Source of the DNA: Aquabacterium sp. NJ1 | GTDB taxonomy: Bacteria > Pseudomonadota > Gammaproteobacteria > Burkholderiales > Burkholderiaceae_C | Assembly: GCF_000768065.1 (NCBI RefSeq) | Contig: NZ_JRKM01000001.1 | Coordinates: 3,950,001-4,014,000, forward strand | Direction of reading: 5' to 3' | Length of the DNA: 64,000 nucleotides | Shown here: piece by piece, positions 1 to 10,096 of the stretch | How the letters are laid out: each line of letters opens with the position of its first letter | Numbering within the stretch: the first letter of the stretch is position 1 | Notes under the pieces: generated by a model | The model's input: the letters and a program-made list of their open reading frames with translations, nothing else | Database searches by the model: none | What the model was told of the DNA's origin: nothing | Translations under genes and position numbers: made by a program

Positions 1-3000
1 CCATGCCGTCGGCATCAGCGATGTTATCGCTGGCCGTGAGCGTCTGGCCTTGGGTGGCGGTGCCGGTGATGGTGACCGAGCCGGTGGGGGCATCGTTGAC
101 ATTGGCCACGGCTGCGGTGGCGGCACTGGTGACGGTCTCGGCGGTGCCATGTCCATCGGTGTAAGCGGCTTGCGCGGAGATGGCCGTGCCCACATCCGCT
201 TCGGCGAGCAGGTAAGTCGAGCCTGTGGAGCCGGTATCCACGCCATCGCGCAACCAGTGGTAGGTGATGACACCCATGCCGTCGGCATCAGCGATGTTGT
301 TGCTGGCGGTGAGCGTCTGGCCCTGCGTCGGCGTGCCTGAAATCGTGACCGCACCCGTCGGCGCATCGTTGACATTGGCCACGGCCGCAGTAGCGGTGCT
401 GGTGACGGTCTCGGCGGTGCCGTGGCCGTCGGTGTAGCTGGCTTGTGCCGAGATGGCGGTGCCGACATCGGCCTCGGCCAGGACGTAGGTGCTGCCTGTG
501 GCGCCCGTGTCCACGCCATCGCGCAGCCAGTGATAGGTGATGACACCCATGCTATCGGCATCAGCGATGTTGTTGCTGGCCGTGAGCGTCTGGCCTTGGG
601 TCGGCGTGCCTGAAATCGTGACCGCACCCGTCGGTGCATCGTTGACATTGGCCACAGCCGCTGTGGCGGCGCTGGTGACGGTCTCGGCGGTGCCGTGGCC
701 ATCGGTGTAAGCCGCTTGCGCGGAGATGGCCGTGCCCACATCGGCCTCGGCCAGGACGTAGGTGCTGCCAGTGGCACCCGTGTCCACGCCATCGCGCAGC
801 CAGTGATAGGTGATGACACCCATGCCATCGGCATCAGCGATGTTGTTGCTGGCCGTGAGCGTCTGGCCTTGGGTGGCGGTGCCGGTGATGGTGACGGAGC
901 CAGTGGGCGCGTCATTGATATTGGCCACGGCTGTGGTAGCCGCACTGGTGACAGTCTCGGCGGTGCCGTGGCCGTCGGTGTAGGCGGCTTGTGCGGAGAT
1001 GGCCGTTCCGACATCGGCTTCAGCGAGCAGGTAGGTCGATCCGGTTGTACCAGTGTCCACGCCATTGCGCAGCCAGTGGTAGGTGATGGTGCCCAGGCCA
1101 TCGGCATCGGCGATGTTGTTGCTGGCGGTGAGCGTCTGACCTTGAGTGGCGGTACCAGTGACGGTGACCGAGCCGGTGGGGGCATCGTTGACATTGGCCA
1201 CGGCTGCGGTAGCCGCACTGGTGACAGTCTCGGCCGTGCCGTGTCCGTCGGTGTAGGTGGCCTGTGCAGAGATGGCCGTGCCCACATCGGCTTCGGCCAG
1301 GACGTAGGTGCTGCCTGTGGCGCCCGTGTCCACACCATCGCGCAACCAGTGGTAGGTGATGGTGCCCAGGCCATCGGCATCAGCGATGTTGTTGCTGGCG
1401 GTGAGCGTCTGGCCTTGGGTGGCGGTGCCGGCAATCGTCACCGAACCAGTGGGGGCGTCATTGACATTGGCCACGGCTGCGGTAGCGGCGCTGGTGACGG
1501 TCTCGGCCGTGCCGTGTCCGTCGGTGTAGGTGGCCTGTGCAGAGATGGCCGTGCCCACATCGACTTCAGCGAGCACATAAGTCGAGCCGGTGGAACCGGT
1601 GTCCACGCCATCGCGCAGCCAGTGGTAGGTGATGGTGCCCAGGCCATCGGGATCGGCAATGTTGTTGCTGGCGGTGAGCGTCTGACCTTGGGTGGCGGTA
1701 CCGGTGATGGTGACGGAACCAGTGGGCGCGTCATTGATATTGGCCACGGCTGCGGTAGCCGCACTGGTGACAGTCTCGGCGGTGCCGTGGCCGTCGGTGT
1801 AGGCGGCTTGTGCCGAGATGGCGGTGCCCACATCGGCTTCGGCCAGGACATAGGTGCTGCCGGTGGAACCGGTGTCCACGCCATCGCGCAACCAGTGGTA
1901 GGTGATGACGCCCATGCCGTCGGCATCGGCGATGTTGTTGCTTGCGGTGAGCGTCTGGCCCTGCGTCGGCGTGCCTGAAATCGTGACCGTACCCGTCGGC
2001 GCATCGTTGACATTGGCCACGGCTGCGGTGGCGGCACTGGTGACGGTCTCGGCGGTGCCGTGTCCGTCGGTGTAGGTGGCTTGTGCAGAGATGGCTGTGC
2101 CGACATCGGCTTCGGCCAGGACGTAGGTGCTGCCTGTGGCACCCGTGTCCACGCCATCGCGCAACCAGTGGTAGGTGATGACACCCATGCCGTCGGCATC
2201 AGCGATGTTATCGCTGGCCGTGAGCGTCTGGCCTTGGGTTGCAGTGCCCGTGACGGTCACGGAACCAGTGGGCGCGTCATTGACATTGGCCACGGCTGCG
2301 GTAGCCGCACTGGTGACAGTCTCGGCGGTGCCGTGGCCGTCGGTGTAGGTGGACTGCGCAGAGATGGCCGTGCCCACATCGGCTTCAGCCAGGACGTAGG
2401 TGCTGCCGGTGGAACCGGTGTCCACACCGTTGCGCAGCCAGTGATAGGTGATGGTGCCCATGCCGTCCGCATCGGCGATATTGTTGCTGGTCGTGAGCGT
2501 CTGGCCTTGGGTGGCGGTGCCGGTGATGGTGACAGAACCAGTGGGTGCGTCATTGACATTGGCCACGGCTGCGGTAGCCGCACTGGTGACAGTCTCGGCG
2601 GTGCCGTGTCCATCGGTGTAGGCGGCTTGTGCAGAGATGGCCGTGCCCACATCGGCTTCGGCCAGGACGTAGGTGCTGCCTGTGGAACCGGTGTCCACGC
2701 CATCGCGCAACCAGTGGTAGGTGATGACGCCCATGCCGTCGGCATCGGCGATGTTGTTGCTTGCGGTGAGCGTCTGGCCTTGGGTGGCGGTGCCGGTGAT
2801 GGTGACGGAGCCAGTGGGCGCGTCATTGACATTGGCCACGGTTGCGGTAGCCGCACTGGTGACAGTCTCGGCGGTGCCGTGGCCGTCGGTGTAGGCGGCT
2901 TGTGCCGAGATGGCGGTGCCCACATCGGCTTCGGCCAGGACGTATGTGCTGCCTGTGGCACCCGTGTCCACACCATCGCGCAACCAGTGGTAGGTGATGA

Positions 3001-5284
3001 CGCCCATGCCGTCCGCATCAGCGATGTTGTTGCTGGCCGTAAGCGTCTGGCCCTGCGTCGGCGTGCCTGAAATCGTGACCGTACCCGTCGGCGCATCGTT
3101 GACATTGGCCACGGCTGCGGTGGCGGCACTGGTGACGGTCTCGGCGGTGCCGTGTCCATCGGTGTAGGCGGCTTGTGCAGAGATGGCTGTGCCGACATCG
3201 GCTTCGGCCAGGACGTAGGTGCTGCCTGTGGCACCCGTGTCCACGCCATCGCGCAGCCAGTGATAGGTGATGACACCCATGCCATCGGCATCAGCGATGT
3301 TATCGCTGGCAGTGAGCGTCTGGCCTTGCGTCGGCGTGCCGGCAATCGTCACCGAACCAGTGGGGGCGTCATTGACATTGGCCACAGCCGCCGTGGCGGC
3401 GCTGGTGACAGTCTCGGCGGTGCCGTGGCCGTCGGTGTAGGCGGCTTGTGCCGAGATGGCGGTGCCGACATCGGCCTCGGCCAGGACGTAGGTGCTGCCT
3501 GTGGCACCCGTGTCCACGCCATCGCGCAACCAGTGGTAGGTGATGACACCCATGCCGTCCGCATCGGCGATGTTGTTGCTGGCCGTGAGCGTCTGGCCCT
3601 GCGTCGGCGTGCCTGAAATCGTGACCGCACCCGTCGGTGCATCATTGACATTGGCCACAGCCGCTGTGGCGGCGCTGGTGACGGTCTCGGCGGTGCCGTG
3701 TCCATCGGTGTAGGCGGCTTGTGCAGAGATGGCTGTGCCGACATCGGCTTCGGCCAGGACATAGGTGCTGCCTGTGGAACCGGTGTCCACGCCATCGCGC
3801 AACCAGTGGTAGGTGATGACACCCATGCCGTCCGCATCAGCGATGTTGTTGCTGGCAGTGAGCGTCTGGCCTTGGGTCGGCGTGCCTGAAATCGTGACCG
3901 CACCCGTCGGTGCATCGTTGACATTTGCCACAGCCGCTGTGGCTGCGCTGGTGACGGTCTCGGCGGTGCCGTGGCCGTCGGTGTAGGCGGCCTGTGCAGA
4001 GATGGCGGTGCCGACATCGGCTTCAGCCAGGACATAGGTGCTGCCAGTGACGCCCGTGTCCACACCATCGCGCAGCCAGTGATAGGTGATGACACCCATG
4101 CCATCGGCATCAGCGATGTTGTTGCTGGCGGTGAGTGTCTGGCCCTGCGTCGGCGTGCCTGAAATCGTGACCGAGCCCGTCGGCGCGTCATTGACATTGG
4201 CTACGGCCGCAGTGGCGGCACTGGTGACAGTCTCGGCGGTGCCGTGTCCATCGGTGTAGGCGGCTTGTGCAGAGATGGCGGTGCCGACATCGGCTTCGGC
4301 CAGGACGTAGGTGCTGCCTGTGGCACCCGTGTCCACGCCATCGCGCAACCAGTGGTAGGTGATGACACCCATGCCATCGGCATCGGCGATGTTGTTGCTG
4401 GCCGTGAGCGTCTGGCCTTGGGTGGCGGTGCCGGTGATGGTGACAGAACCAGTGGGCGCGTCATTGACATTGGCCACGGCTGCGGTAGCCGCACTGGTGA
4501 CAGTCTCGGCGGTGCCGTGTCCATCGGTGTAGGCGGCTTGTGCCGAGATGGTGGTGCCGACATCGGCCTCGGCCAGGACGTAGGTGCTGCCAGTGGCACC
4601 CGTGTCCACGCCATCGCGCAACCAGTGGTAGGTGATGGTGCCTAGGCCATCGGCATCGGCGATGTTGTTGCTGGCAGTGAGCGTCTGGCCTTGGGTCAGC
4701 GTGCCTGAAATCGTGACCGCACCCGTCGGTGCATCGTTGACATTGGCCACAGCCGCTGTGGCTGCGCTGGTGACGGTCTCGGCGGTGCCGTGTCCATCGG
4801 TGTAGGCGGCTTGTGCAGAAATGGCCGTTCCGACATCGGCTTCGGCCAGGACATAGGTGCTGCCTGTGGAGCCGGTGTCCACACCATCGCGCAACCAGTG
4901 GTAGGTGATGACACCCATGCCATCGGCATCGGCGATGTTGTTGCTGGCCGTGAGCGTCTGGCCTTGGGTGGCGGTGCCGGTGACGGTCACGGAACCAGTG
5001 GGCGCGTCATTGACATTGGCCACGGCTGCGGTGGCGGCGCTGGTGACGGTCTCGTCAGTGCCATACCCGTCTGTGTAAGTCGCCCTGGCGGAAATCACGG
5101 CTCCAACATCAGCTTCAGAAAGCAAGTAGGTTCCGCCCGTCGCGCCGGTGTCGACGCCACCGCGCAGCCAATGGTAGGTGATGGTGCCCAGGCCGTCAGG
5201 ATCGGCAATGTTGTTGCTGGCAGTGAGTGTCTGGCCTTGCGTGGCCGTGCCGGTGATGGTGACTGATCCAGTCGGCGCGTCGTT
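1..5284 (-). repeat. Tandem 273-bp coding repeats, 19 complete units plus part of a 20th
   Basis: The landmark coding for VDTG recurs every 273 bp (about 235, 508, 781 and so on to 5149). Taking NDAPTG as the unit start, 19 complete units fill 5284 down to 98 and a 20th begins at 97. Each unit is 91 residues: NDAPTG, a TQGQTLTASN block, ADADG, ITYHWLRDGVDTG, YVLAEADVGTAISAQA, YTDGHGTAETVTSAATAAVANV. This is the cadherin/Ig-like stalk repeat type of giant adhesins. Two versions of the TQGQTL block (TGTATQGQ and SGTPTQGQ) are interspersed. The outermost N-terminal unit (5284-5012) is the most diverged. The array continues past the left edge. Confidence 0.95.
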
Positions 5285-8200
5285 GACCGCAGTGATGTTG
5301 ATCGTTGCTGTATCAGATGCGGTCAGCGTGCCGCCCGTGCCCGTATTGCCGAGGTCACTGACTTGAAGCGTCAAGGTGTCGCTGGCGGGCGGCGCGTCGC
5401 TGTTGATGATGTACGTGACAGTGCCGCTCAGACTGCCTGCCAGCAAGTTGTTGATCTGTGTGATGGTGCCGCTCAGCGTGACCGTGTTGGTGCCTGAGTT
5501 GCTGACCGTCACACCTGTCGTTCCTGCCCCCACATTCAGTGTGCCGCTCGTCACACCAATTTGCACCTGAACGATCGAACTGCCAGCGTCGGGGTCGGAG
5601 ATACTCAGCCCCGTTCCATGCAGCGTCAGGGAGACCTGTTCGGTCGCGCTATAGCTGATGGGCGTGATGGTCGCGGTGGGCGCATCGTTGACGGCGGTCA
5701 CAGACACCGTGGTATCCGTGCTGGTGCTGCTTGTACCTCGTGCGTTCGTCGCCACAAAGCGGACTGTGCGGCTGCTTGTCGAAGGCGTCGTCGTGTTGGT
5801 GTTGGCATAGGTCACGTTATTGACCAGCGCACTCACCGCGGCATTGGTGGCCGAAGCGTTGAGCGTGATCACCAGGGCCGCGCCACTGGAGCCACCCGCA
5901 TACGTGCCGATGACGGTCCCGCCATATGTCACGTTCGCCCCGCTGACGCCGATCTGTCCAGCGCCTGTGCCCTGGTTGCGTATCGCCAGCACGTCCTCCG
6001 AGGAGGTCGATCCGGCCGTGAACGACACGGTCAGATTCCCACCTGACCAGCCAATCCCATCCCCGTCGCTGACGGCAGCGGCTGATCCCTGGTCGATGAC
6101 CGTTGCCGCAGCATCCTCGGTATACGCCAAGGTGTCGCCAGAGAGGTTGCCAATGCTGGGCGGCGTGTAGATGTTCCAGGCAAAGGCGTAGTTCTCTCGA
6201 TAATATTCACCCGTATTGGCATCAATGGTCGTCACGGATCCCCAGGCGCTGCCATCCCAGGCCACCATGTTCAGGTCCAGGGCGCCATCCTGATCTGCCA
6301 TCATGATGGTGTTGGAGTAAGGGTCAGCGTAGAGCTTGAGCGAGTAGGTGATGTCCGTGCCGCCCATGCTTGGGCCTTGTTGCTCGGCGGACCACACGCC
6401 AGCGCTGCTGTATGTCTGGTAGTACACATAGGGGCCCGCCGCCTTCCCATAAGCCACCAGCAAATCACCCGACAAGGATTCGAACGCCACGGCCATGGTG
6501 GCATGGTTGTCCGGCGAGGCAATGCCTGACGTGGTGATCAGATGAGACGTGTCCCAGGCGCTACCGCTCCAGACGCTGACATACACATCGTTTGCCGCAT
6601 CTTTGACCGCAACCGCGATCTTGTTGCTGGTTGGGTCTGACGCGATGGCCGTGCAATACACGTCAGACGTTGCCGTGATGCCCGCTGCCGCAGAGATCGT
6701 GCCTTCGCTGCTCCAAGTGCTGCCATTCCAGGTGCGGTATTGCAGGTTGGAAGAATTTGAAGCCGAGTTGTCATAGACCACCATGGCGTTGCCGGTCTTG
6801 GCCTCGTAAGCGGCGTTGATCTCGAAATACTGCTTGTTGGTGTTGGTGCCCAGTGTTTGAGAGTTGCCCCAACTGCTTCCGTTCCACACGATGGCGTAGT
6901 TGTTGTCGCCCGTATTGGTCGTCGCCACCAACACCAAGCCATCTGCAATGGGGTTGGATACCAGCTTCATCTGCAAGGGCTCGCCCGATGATGGCGCGGT
7001 GATCGTGTTGATGGCCGACCAGCTCGTCCCGTTCCACACCGCGTACGACAGACCGGCCGTACCGGTGGTGCCGTTGTCCCACACCAGCATGGCATCGCCG
7101 CTTTGACTTTCATAGGCCAGGCCGAAGCTGTTGTACTGCGATGCGGCAGCGCTGGGTGCAGCGACCGGCACACCCAGCGGGGCCGTCCAGGTGCTGCCGT
7201 TCCAGACGATGGCTTCGATCTTGCCCGAGGCATCGGCCGAGCCGATCATGATGAGCTCATCGCGTGTCGGGGCTTCTGCAACCGTCATCATCGTGACGTC
7301 GTCACCCAGATTCAGCCCTGTCATGCCAGGCGCACTGAAGGCCGTGCCCGACCAATTGGACACCCAGTTGTCGAGCTGATCGTTGTCGGTCCAGATCAAC
7401 TTGCCTTTGGGCGCGTTGGCAATGGATGTCGCAGCCAGGCCCTGCGAGAACTCGGAGCCACCCAGATAGCTGGTTTCGACGTTGCCCACCGCGGTGATGT
7501 AGTCACCCACGTTGACCCCGGTGACCGTGATGCTGAAGGTGGCGTCGCCGGTGGTCGGGTCCGTCGTGACGGAGGCCGCGCCCAGATAGGTCTTGCCCTC
7601 ACCGTAACCGGAGGCATCCAGTGTTGGGCTGGAGAACAGCTCGATGTAGATGGTGTCAGCTGTGGCGTGGTTATGCCAGTCAATGGAGCCAGTGATCGTG
7701 GTGTTGCTGCCGTTGACCACCGCCGAGCTGACGACCGGGTAGTTGTTGAGGTAGTTTGGCCCGCCGTCGCCATCGTTGTAGTCGTTGGCCGTCACGCCAT
7801 CGTTGTTCAAGTCGATGCCTAGCCCGGTGTTGCTGTAGATCGAGTTGCGATACCAGAGGTTGTCATGGCCGGCGATGACCGCAATGCCCGCGCCGCCATT
7901 GCCGGCGATGATGTTGCCTTCACCGGCATTTTTGCCGCCGACCTTCACGTAATGCGCGTTGATGTAGACGCCCGTGGAGCCATTACCGATCAGCGTCGTT
8001 CCGTCAGACGCCACTCCGATGTAATTGCCCTGGATGACGTGCCCTGCGCTGGGGCTTGATTCCACGTCGATGCCATAGGTGCTGTTGCCGGAGATGACGT
8101 TGCGTGCCGCTGCCGAGCCGCCGCCAATGGTGGATGCCGCCGACGTGTTGAGATAGATGCCGGGGCCGGTGTTGCCCAGGGTGGCGGTGCCCGTCGCATT

Positions 8201-9952
8201 GAGCCCGATGATGTTGCCCTGGACGGTGATGCTGTTGTTAGCTGCGAAGATGCCGCCATAGTCGTTGCCGGAGATGACGTTACCCGCCCCCGCAGTGGTG
8301 CCGCCGATCACGGCCGTACCCGTGTCATCCAGGTAGATGCCGTAACGCGCGTTGCCGAGGTCCGCCGTGCCGGCCGCATTGGTGCCGATGTAGTTGCCTT
8401 GTATCGTCACCGAGCCCGTGGAGCTCTCGTAAATGCCCTGCAGGTTGTGGCCGGAGATCACATTGCCTGCGCCAGCGGCCGTTCCACCGATCGTGACGTT
8501 GCTGGCCGACCCCTGGATCACGATACCGTAGTCGGTCTTGTTGCTTGAGAAAATCGATGTGCCCGTCGCGTCCAGGCCGATGTAGTTGCCCTGCACGACC
8601 GTGCCGTTGGAGCCCGTGTCCAGCCAGACGTCATAGGCTGTGCCGTTGCCCGAGATGACGTTGCGGTCTGCCGCAGTCGTGCCGCCGATCACCGCATTGC
8701 CGCCAAAGACGTAAACCCCCAGGTTCGCGTTACCTTTGCCCGTGCCGGCATTGCTGCCGTCGGCGTAGAAACTGCCGATGTAGTTGCCCACCACCGTCAC
8801 GTTGTTGGCATTGCTTTCGATATAGACACCATTGCCGGCCGAATTTCGAATGACCAGCCCGCGAATCGTGCTGCCGGACGCGCCGGATGCCAGGTCGAAA
8901 ACGGTTCCGAAGTCAGCGCCATCGATCACCACGGTGTGCAGGCCGCCCGCCACATAGCCGCTTTGCGTCGAGCCGTCGATGCTGACCGCCTTGGTGATTT
9001 GCGGCAGCGCAGAGGTCAGGGTGATGACATAGGCGCCTGTATCACTGCCCGTGCCTGCTGCGCCCGAGCTGATGTTGAACGTGATCGAGCCGCTGCTCGT
9101 GCTGTTGATCTGATTGAGCGCGTAGCGCAGCGTGCCCGATGTATTGGTGTCTGCGGTGGATGTCACCACGTAGTTGGCGAGCAGGTGATCCCACTGGCTG
9201 ACGGGTGAGCCGTTGAGCAGCATGCTCGTGTGGATGGCGCCATCCTGGTACTCCAGCGTCCAGTCTGCGCCAAGGTTGCTGTTGCCTGTCTCGTTGGTGC
9301 TGGCCGCCACGTTGGCGCCCGTGAGCAGCGAGAAGTCGTCTACAAAGCGCTGGCCATGGGTTGACTGCGCCACATCGCAGCCATACAGCAGGATGTCCGC
9401 ATTGGGTGCGAGCGCGGCATGCCAGGATGACAATTGCGCAGCGTGGTTGGCCAGGTTTGTGTCATTGAGCACGCCATTGCCCAGGACCAGCTGACCATCA
9501 TTGCCGTGCGTGATGAGGTGCAGCGCGCCGATGTCCTCTCGGCCTTGGAGGAGTTTTGTGATCTGCTCGACGCCATCCTGCTGACCATCCAGGTAGTGAA
9601 TCTCAAGCTGGCGATTCTGGTTCTGCGCCATGATCTGGTCGACCAGCAATCGCGCATCGGCGACGCGTCCGTCAACGATGACCAGTTCGGTCTGTGCGCT
9701 TTGCGTGGATGAGCCGGTGCTTGTGCTGCCAGCCGTGGTCTGCGTTGCAGACGTTGCCGGTGGCGCAACCATCTGGATTGGAGGTGCCGGGTCGCCGGAT
9801 GTCAGCAGGTCAGGGGCAAGCAGCGCCGCTGCATCGGCACTGAACAGGATGCGTGGTTCCAGCTCTTCCAGCTGGCCATCGAATCGCGCCCTGTCGAGCA
9901 CCTTGGCGGGGCGCTTCATCCAGGCGAACGGAGACCGGGCCTTGCTTTTCAT
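1..9952 (-). CDS. Giant LEPR-motif / DUF4347 repeat surface protein, C-terminus outside window
   Basis: One continuous minus-strand frame runs from ATG at 9952 (GGAGGG four bases upstream) to the window edge: 3317 codons and no stop seen. Order: residues 31-40 LEPRILFSAD, the N-terminal motif of LEPR-XLL giant proteins; about 89-230 a DUF4347 domain (ELVIVDGRVAD, ITHGNDGQLVLG); about 250-730 a right-handed beta-helix region with recurring NVISGN and QGNYIG; about 850-1260 six or so WNGSxW-type units, possibly propeller-like; about 1260-1556 two cadherin-like domains ending in AVNDAPT; from 1557 tandem 91-residue repeats. I checked frame agreement at 9688, 8398, 7204, 6496, 5908, 5284 and 58. 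Known relatives are huge cell-surface or type I-secreted adhesin-like proteins. Export route and C-terminal signal lie off the window. Adhesion is inference. The conventional signal peptide is absent, as usual for this family. Confidence 0.93.
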   Translation of the reverse strand, partial: MKSKARSPFAWMKRPAKVLDRARFDGQLEELEPRILFSADAAALLAPDLLTSGDPAPPIQMVAPPATSATQTTAGSTSTGSSTQSAQTELVIVDGRVADARLLVDQIMAQNQNRQLEIHYLDGQQDGVEQITKLLQGREDIGALHLITHGNDGQLVLGNGVLNDTNLANHAAQLSSWHAALAPNADILLYGCDVAQSTHGQRFVDDFSLLTGANVAASTNETGNSNLGADWTLEYQDGAIHTSMLLNGSPVSQWDHLLANYVVTSTADTNTSGTLRYALNQINSTSSGSITFNISSGAAGTGSDTGAYVITLTSALPQITKAVSIDGSTQSGYVAGGLHTVVIDGADFGTVFDLASGASGSTIRGLVIRNSAGNGVYIESNANNVTVVGNYIGSFYADGSNAGTGKGNANLGVYVFGGNAVIGGTTAADRNVISGNGTAYDVWLDTGSNGTVVQGNYIGLDATGTSIFSSNKTDYGIVIQGSASNVTIGGTAAGAGNVISGHNLQGIYESSTGSVTIQGNYIGTNAAGTADLGNARYGIYLDDTGTAVIGGTTAGAGNVISGNDYGGIFAANNSITVQGNIIGLNATGTATLGNTGPGIYLNTSAASTIGGGSAAARNVISGNSTYGIDVESSPSAGHVIQGNYIGVASDGTTLIGNGSTGVYINAHYVKVGGKNAGEGNIIAGNGGAGIAVIAGHDNLWYRNSIYSNTGLGIDLNNDGVTANDYNDGDGGPNYLNNYPVVSSAVVNGSNTTITGSIDWHNHATADTIYIELFSSPTLDASGYGEGKTYLGAASVTTDPTTGDATFSITVTGVNVGDYITAVGNVETSYLGGSEFSQGLAATSIANAPKGKLIWTDNDQLDNWVSNWSGTAFSAPGMTGLNLGDDVTMMTVAEAPTRDELIMIGSADASGKIEAIVWNGSTWTAPLGVPVAAPSAAASQYNSFGLAYESQSGDAMLVWDNGTTGTAGLSYAVWNGTSWSAINTITAPSSGEPLQMKLVSNPIADGLVLVATTNTGDNNYAIVWNGSSWGNSQTLGTNTNKQYFEINAAYEAKTGNAMVVYDNSASNSSNLQYRTWNGSTWSSEGTISAAAGITATSDVYCTAIASDPTSNKIAVAVKDAANDVYVSVWSGSAWDTSHLITTSGIASPDNHATMAVAFESLSGDLLVAYGKAAGPYVYYQTYSSAGVWSAEQQGPSMGGTDITYSLKLYADPYSNTIMMADQDGALDLNMVAWDGSAWGSVTTIDANTGEYYRENYAFAWNIYTPPSIGNLSGDTLAYTEDAAATVIDQGSAAAVSDGDGIGWSGGNLTVSFTAGSTSSEDVLAIRNQGTGAGQIGVSGANVTYGGTVIGTYAGGSSGAALVITLNASATNAAVSALVNNVTYANTNTTTPSTSSRTVRFVATNARGTSSTSTDTTVSVTAVNDAPTATITPISYSATEQVSLTLHGTGLSISDPDAGSSIVQVQIGVTSGTLNVGAGTTGVTVSNSGTNTVTLSGTITQINNLLAGSLSGTVTYIINSDAPPASDTLTLQVSDLGNTGTGGTLTASDTATINITAVNDAPTGSVTITGTATQGQTLTASNNIADPDGLGTITYHWLRGGVDTGATGGTYLLSEADVGAVISARATYTDGYGTDETVTSAATAAVANVNDAPTGSVTVTGTATQGQTLTASNNIADADGMGVITYHWLRDGVDTGSTGSTYVLAEADVGTAISAQAAYTDGHGTAETVTSAATAAVANVNDAPTGAVTISGTLTQGQTLTASNNIADADGLGTITYHWLRDGVDTGATGSTYVLAEADVGTTISAQAAYTDGHGTAETVTSAATAAVANVNDAPTGSVTITGTATQGQTLTASNNIADADGMGVITYHWLRDGVDTGATGSTYVLAEADVGTAISAQAAYTDGHGTAETVTSAATAAVANVNDAPTGSVTISGTPTQGQTLTASNNIADADGMGVITYHWLRDGVDTGVTGSTYVLAEADVGTAISAQAAYTDGHGTAETVTSAATAAVANVNDAPTGAVTISGTPTQGQTLTASNNIADADGMGVITYHWLRDGVDTGSTGSTYVLAEADVGTAISAQAAYTDGHGTAETVTSAATAAVANVNDAPTGAVTISGTPTQGQTLTASNNIADADGMGVITYHWLRDGVDTGATGSTYVLAEADVGTAISAQAAYTDGHGTAETVTSAATAAVANVNDAPTGSVTIAGTPTQGQTLTASDNIADADGMGVITYHWLRDGVDTGATGSTYVLAEADVGTAISAQAAYTDGHGTAETVTSAATAAVANVNDAPTGTVTISGTPTQGQTLTASNNIADADGMGVITYHWLRDGVDTGATGSTYVLAEADVGTAISAQAAYTDGHGTAETVTSAATATVANVNDAPTGSVTITGTATQGQTLTASNNIADADGMGVITYHWLRDGVDTGSTGSTYVLAEADVGTAISAQAAYTDGHGTAETVTSAATAAVANVNDAPTGSVTITGTATQGQTLTTSNNIADADGMGTITYHWLRNGVDTGSTGSTYVLAEADVGTAISAQSTYTDGHGTAETVTSAATAAVANVNDAPTGSVTVTGTATQGQTLTASDNIADADGMGVITYHWLRDGVDTGATGSTYVLAEADVGTAISAQATYTDGHGTAETVTSAATAAVANVNDAPTGTVTISGTPTQGQTLTASNNIADADGMGVITYHWLRDGVDTGSTGSTYVLAEADVGTAISAQAAYTDGHGTAETVTSAATAAVANINDAPTGSVTITGTATQGQTLTASNNIADPDGLGTITYHWLRDGVDTGSTGSTYVLAEVDVGTAISAQATYTDGHGTAETVTSAATAAVANVNDAPTGSVTIAGTATQGQTLTASNNIADADGLGTITYHWLRDGVDTGATGSTYVLAEADVGTAISAQATYTDGHGTAETVTSAATAAVANVNDAPTGSVTVTGTATQGQTLTASNNIADADGLGTITYHWLRNGVDTGTTGSTYLLAEADVGTAISAQAAYTDGHGTAETVTSAATTAVANINDAPTGSVTITGTATQGQTLTASNNIADADGMGVITYHWLRDGVDTGATGSTYVLAEADVGTAISAQAAYTDGHGTAETVTSAATAAVANVNDAPTGAVTISGTPTQGQTLTASNNIADADSMGVITYHWLRDGVDTGATGSTYVLAEADVGTAISAQASYTDGHGTAETVTSTATAAVANVNDAPTGAVTISGTPTQGQTLTASNNIADADGMGVITYHWLRDGVDTGSTGSTYLLAEADVGTAISAQAAYTDGHGTAETVTSAATAAVANVNDAPTGSVTITGTATQGQTLTASDNIADADGM

Positions 9953-10096
9953 GCAGCCCTCCGGCCATGCCTTGCATGGCTCACCGTCGCCGTTGACGCG
10001 GACATGGACAAACTCCCACCCAGTACACCACGCTGTAACCCAAGCTCATCATGGGCTACATGTCCGAATATTGCGTGTTCCGCGACGAGTTAAACG

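Noticed and set aside
50..5266. Long Gly/Asp-rich plus-strand frames over the repeat region (for example 695-1978 and 2060-3070), and Pro/Arg-rich minus-strand frames there (for example 2257-3345)
   Set aside because: They are other readings of the 273-bp coding repeats. They break at irregular points, have no ribosome sites and make low-complexity protein, whereas one minus frame is open across all of 1-9952.
1..5284. CRISPR array or satellite DNA
   Set aside because: The unit is 273 bp with no spacers, is a multiple of three and encodes a known adhesin-type domain.
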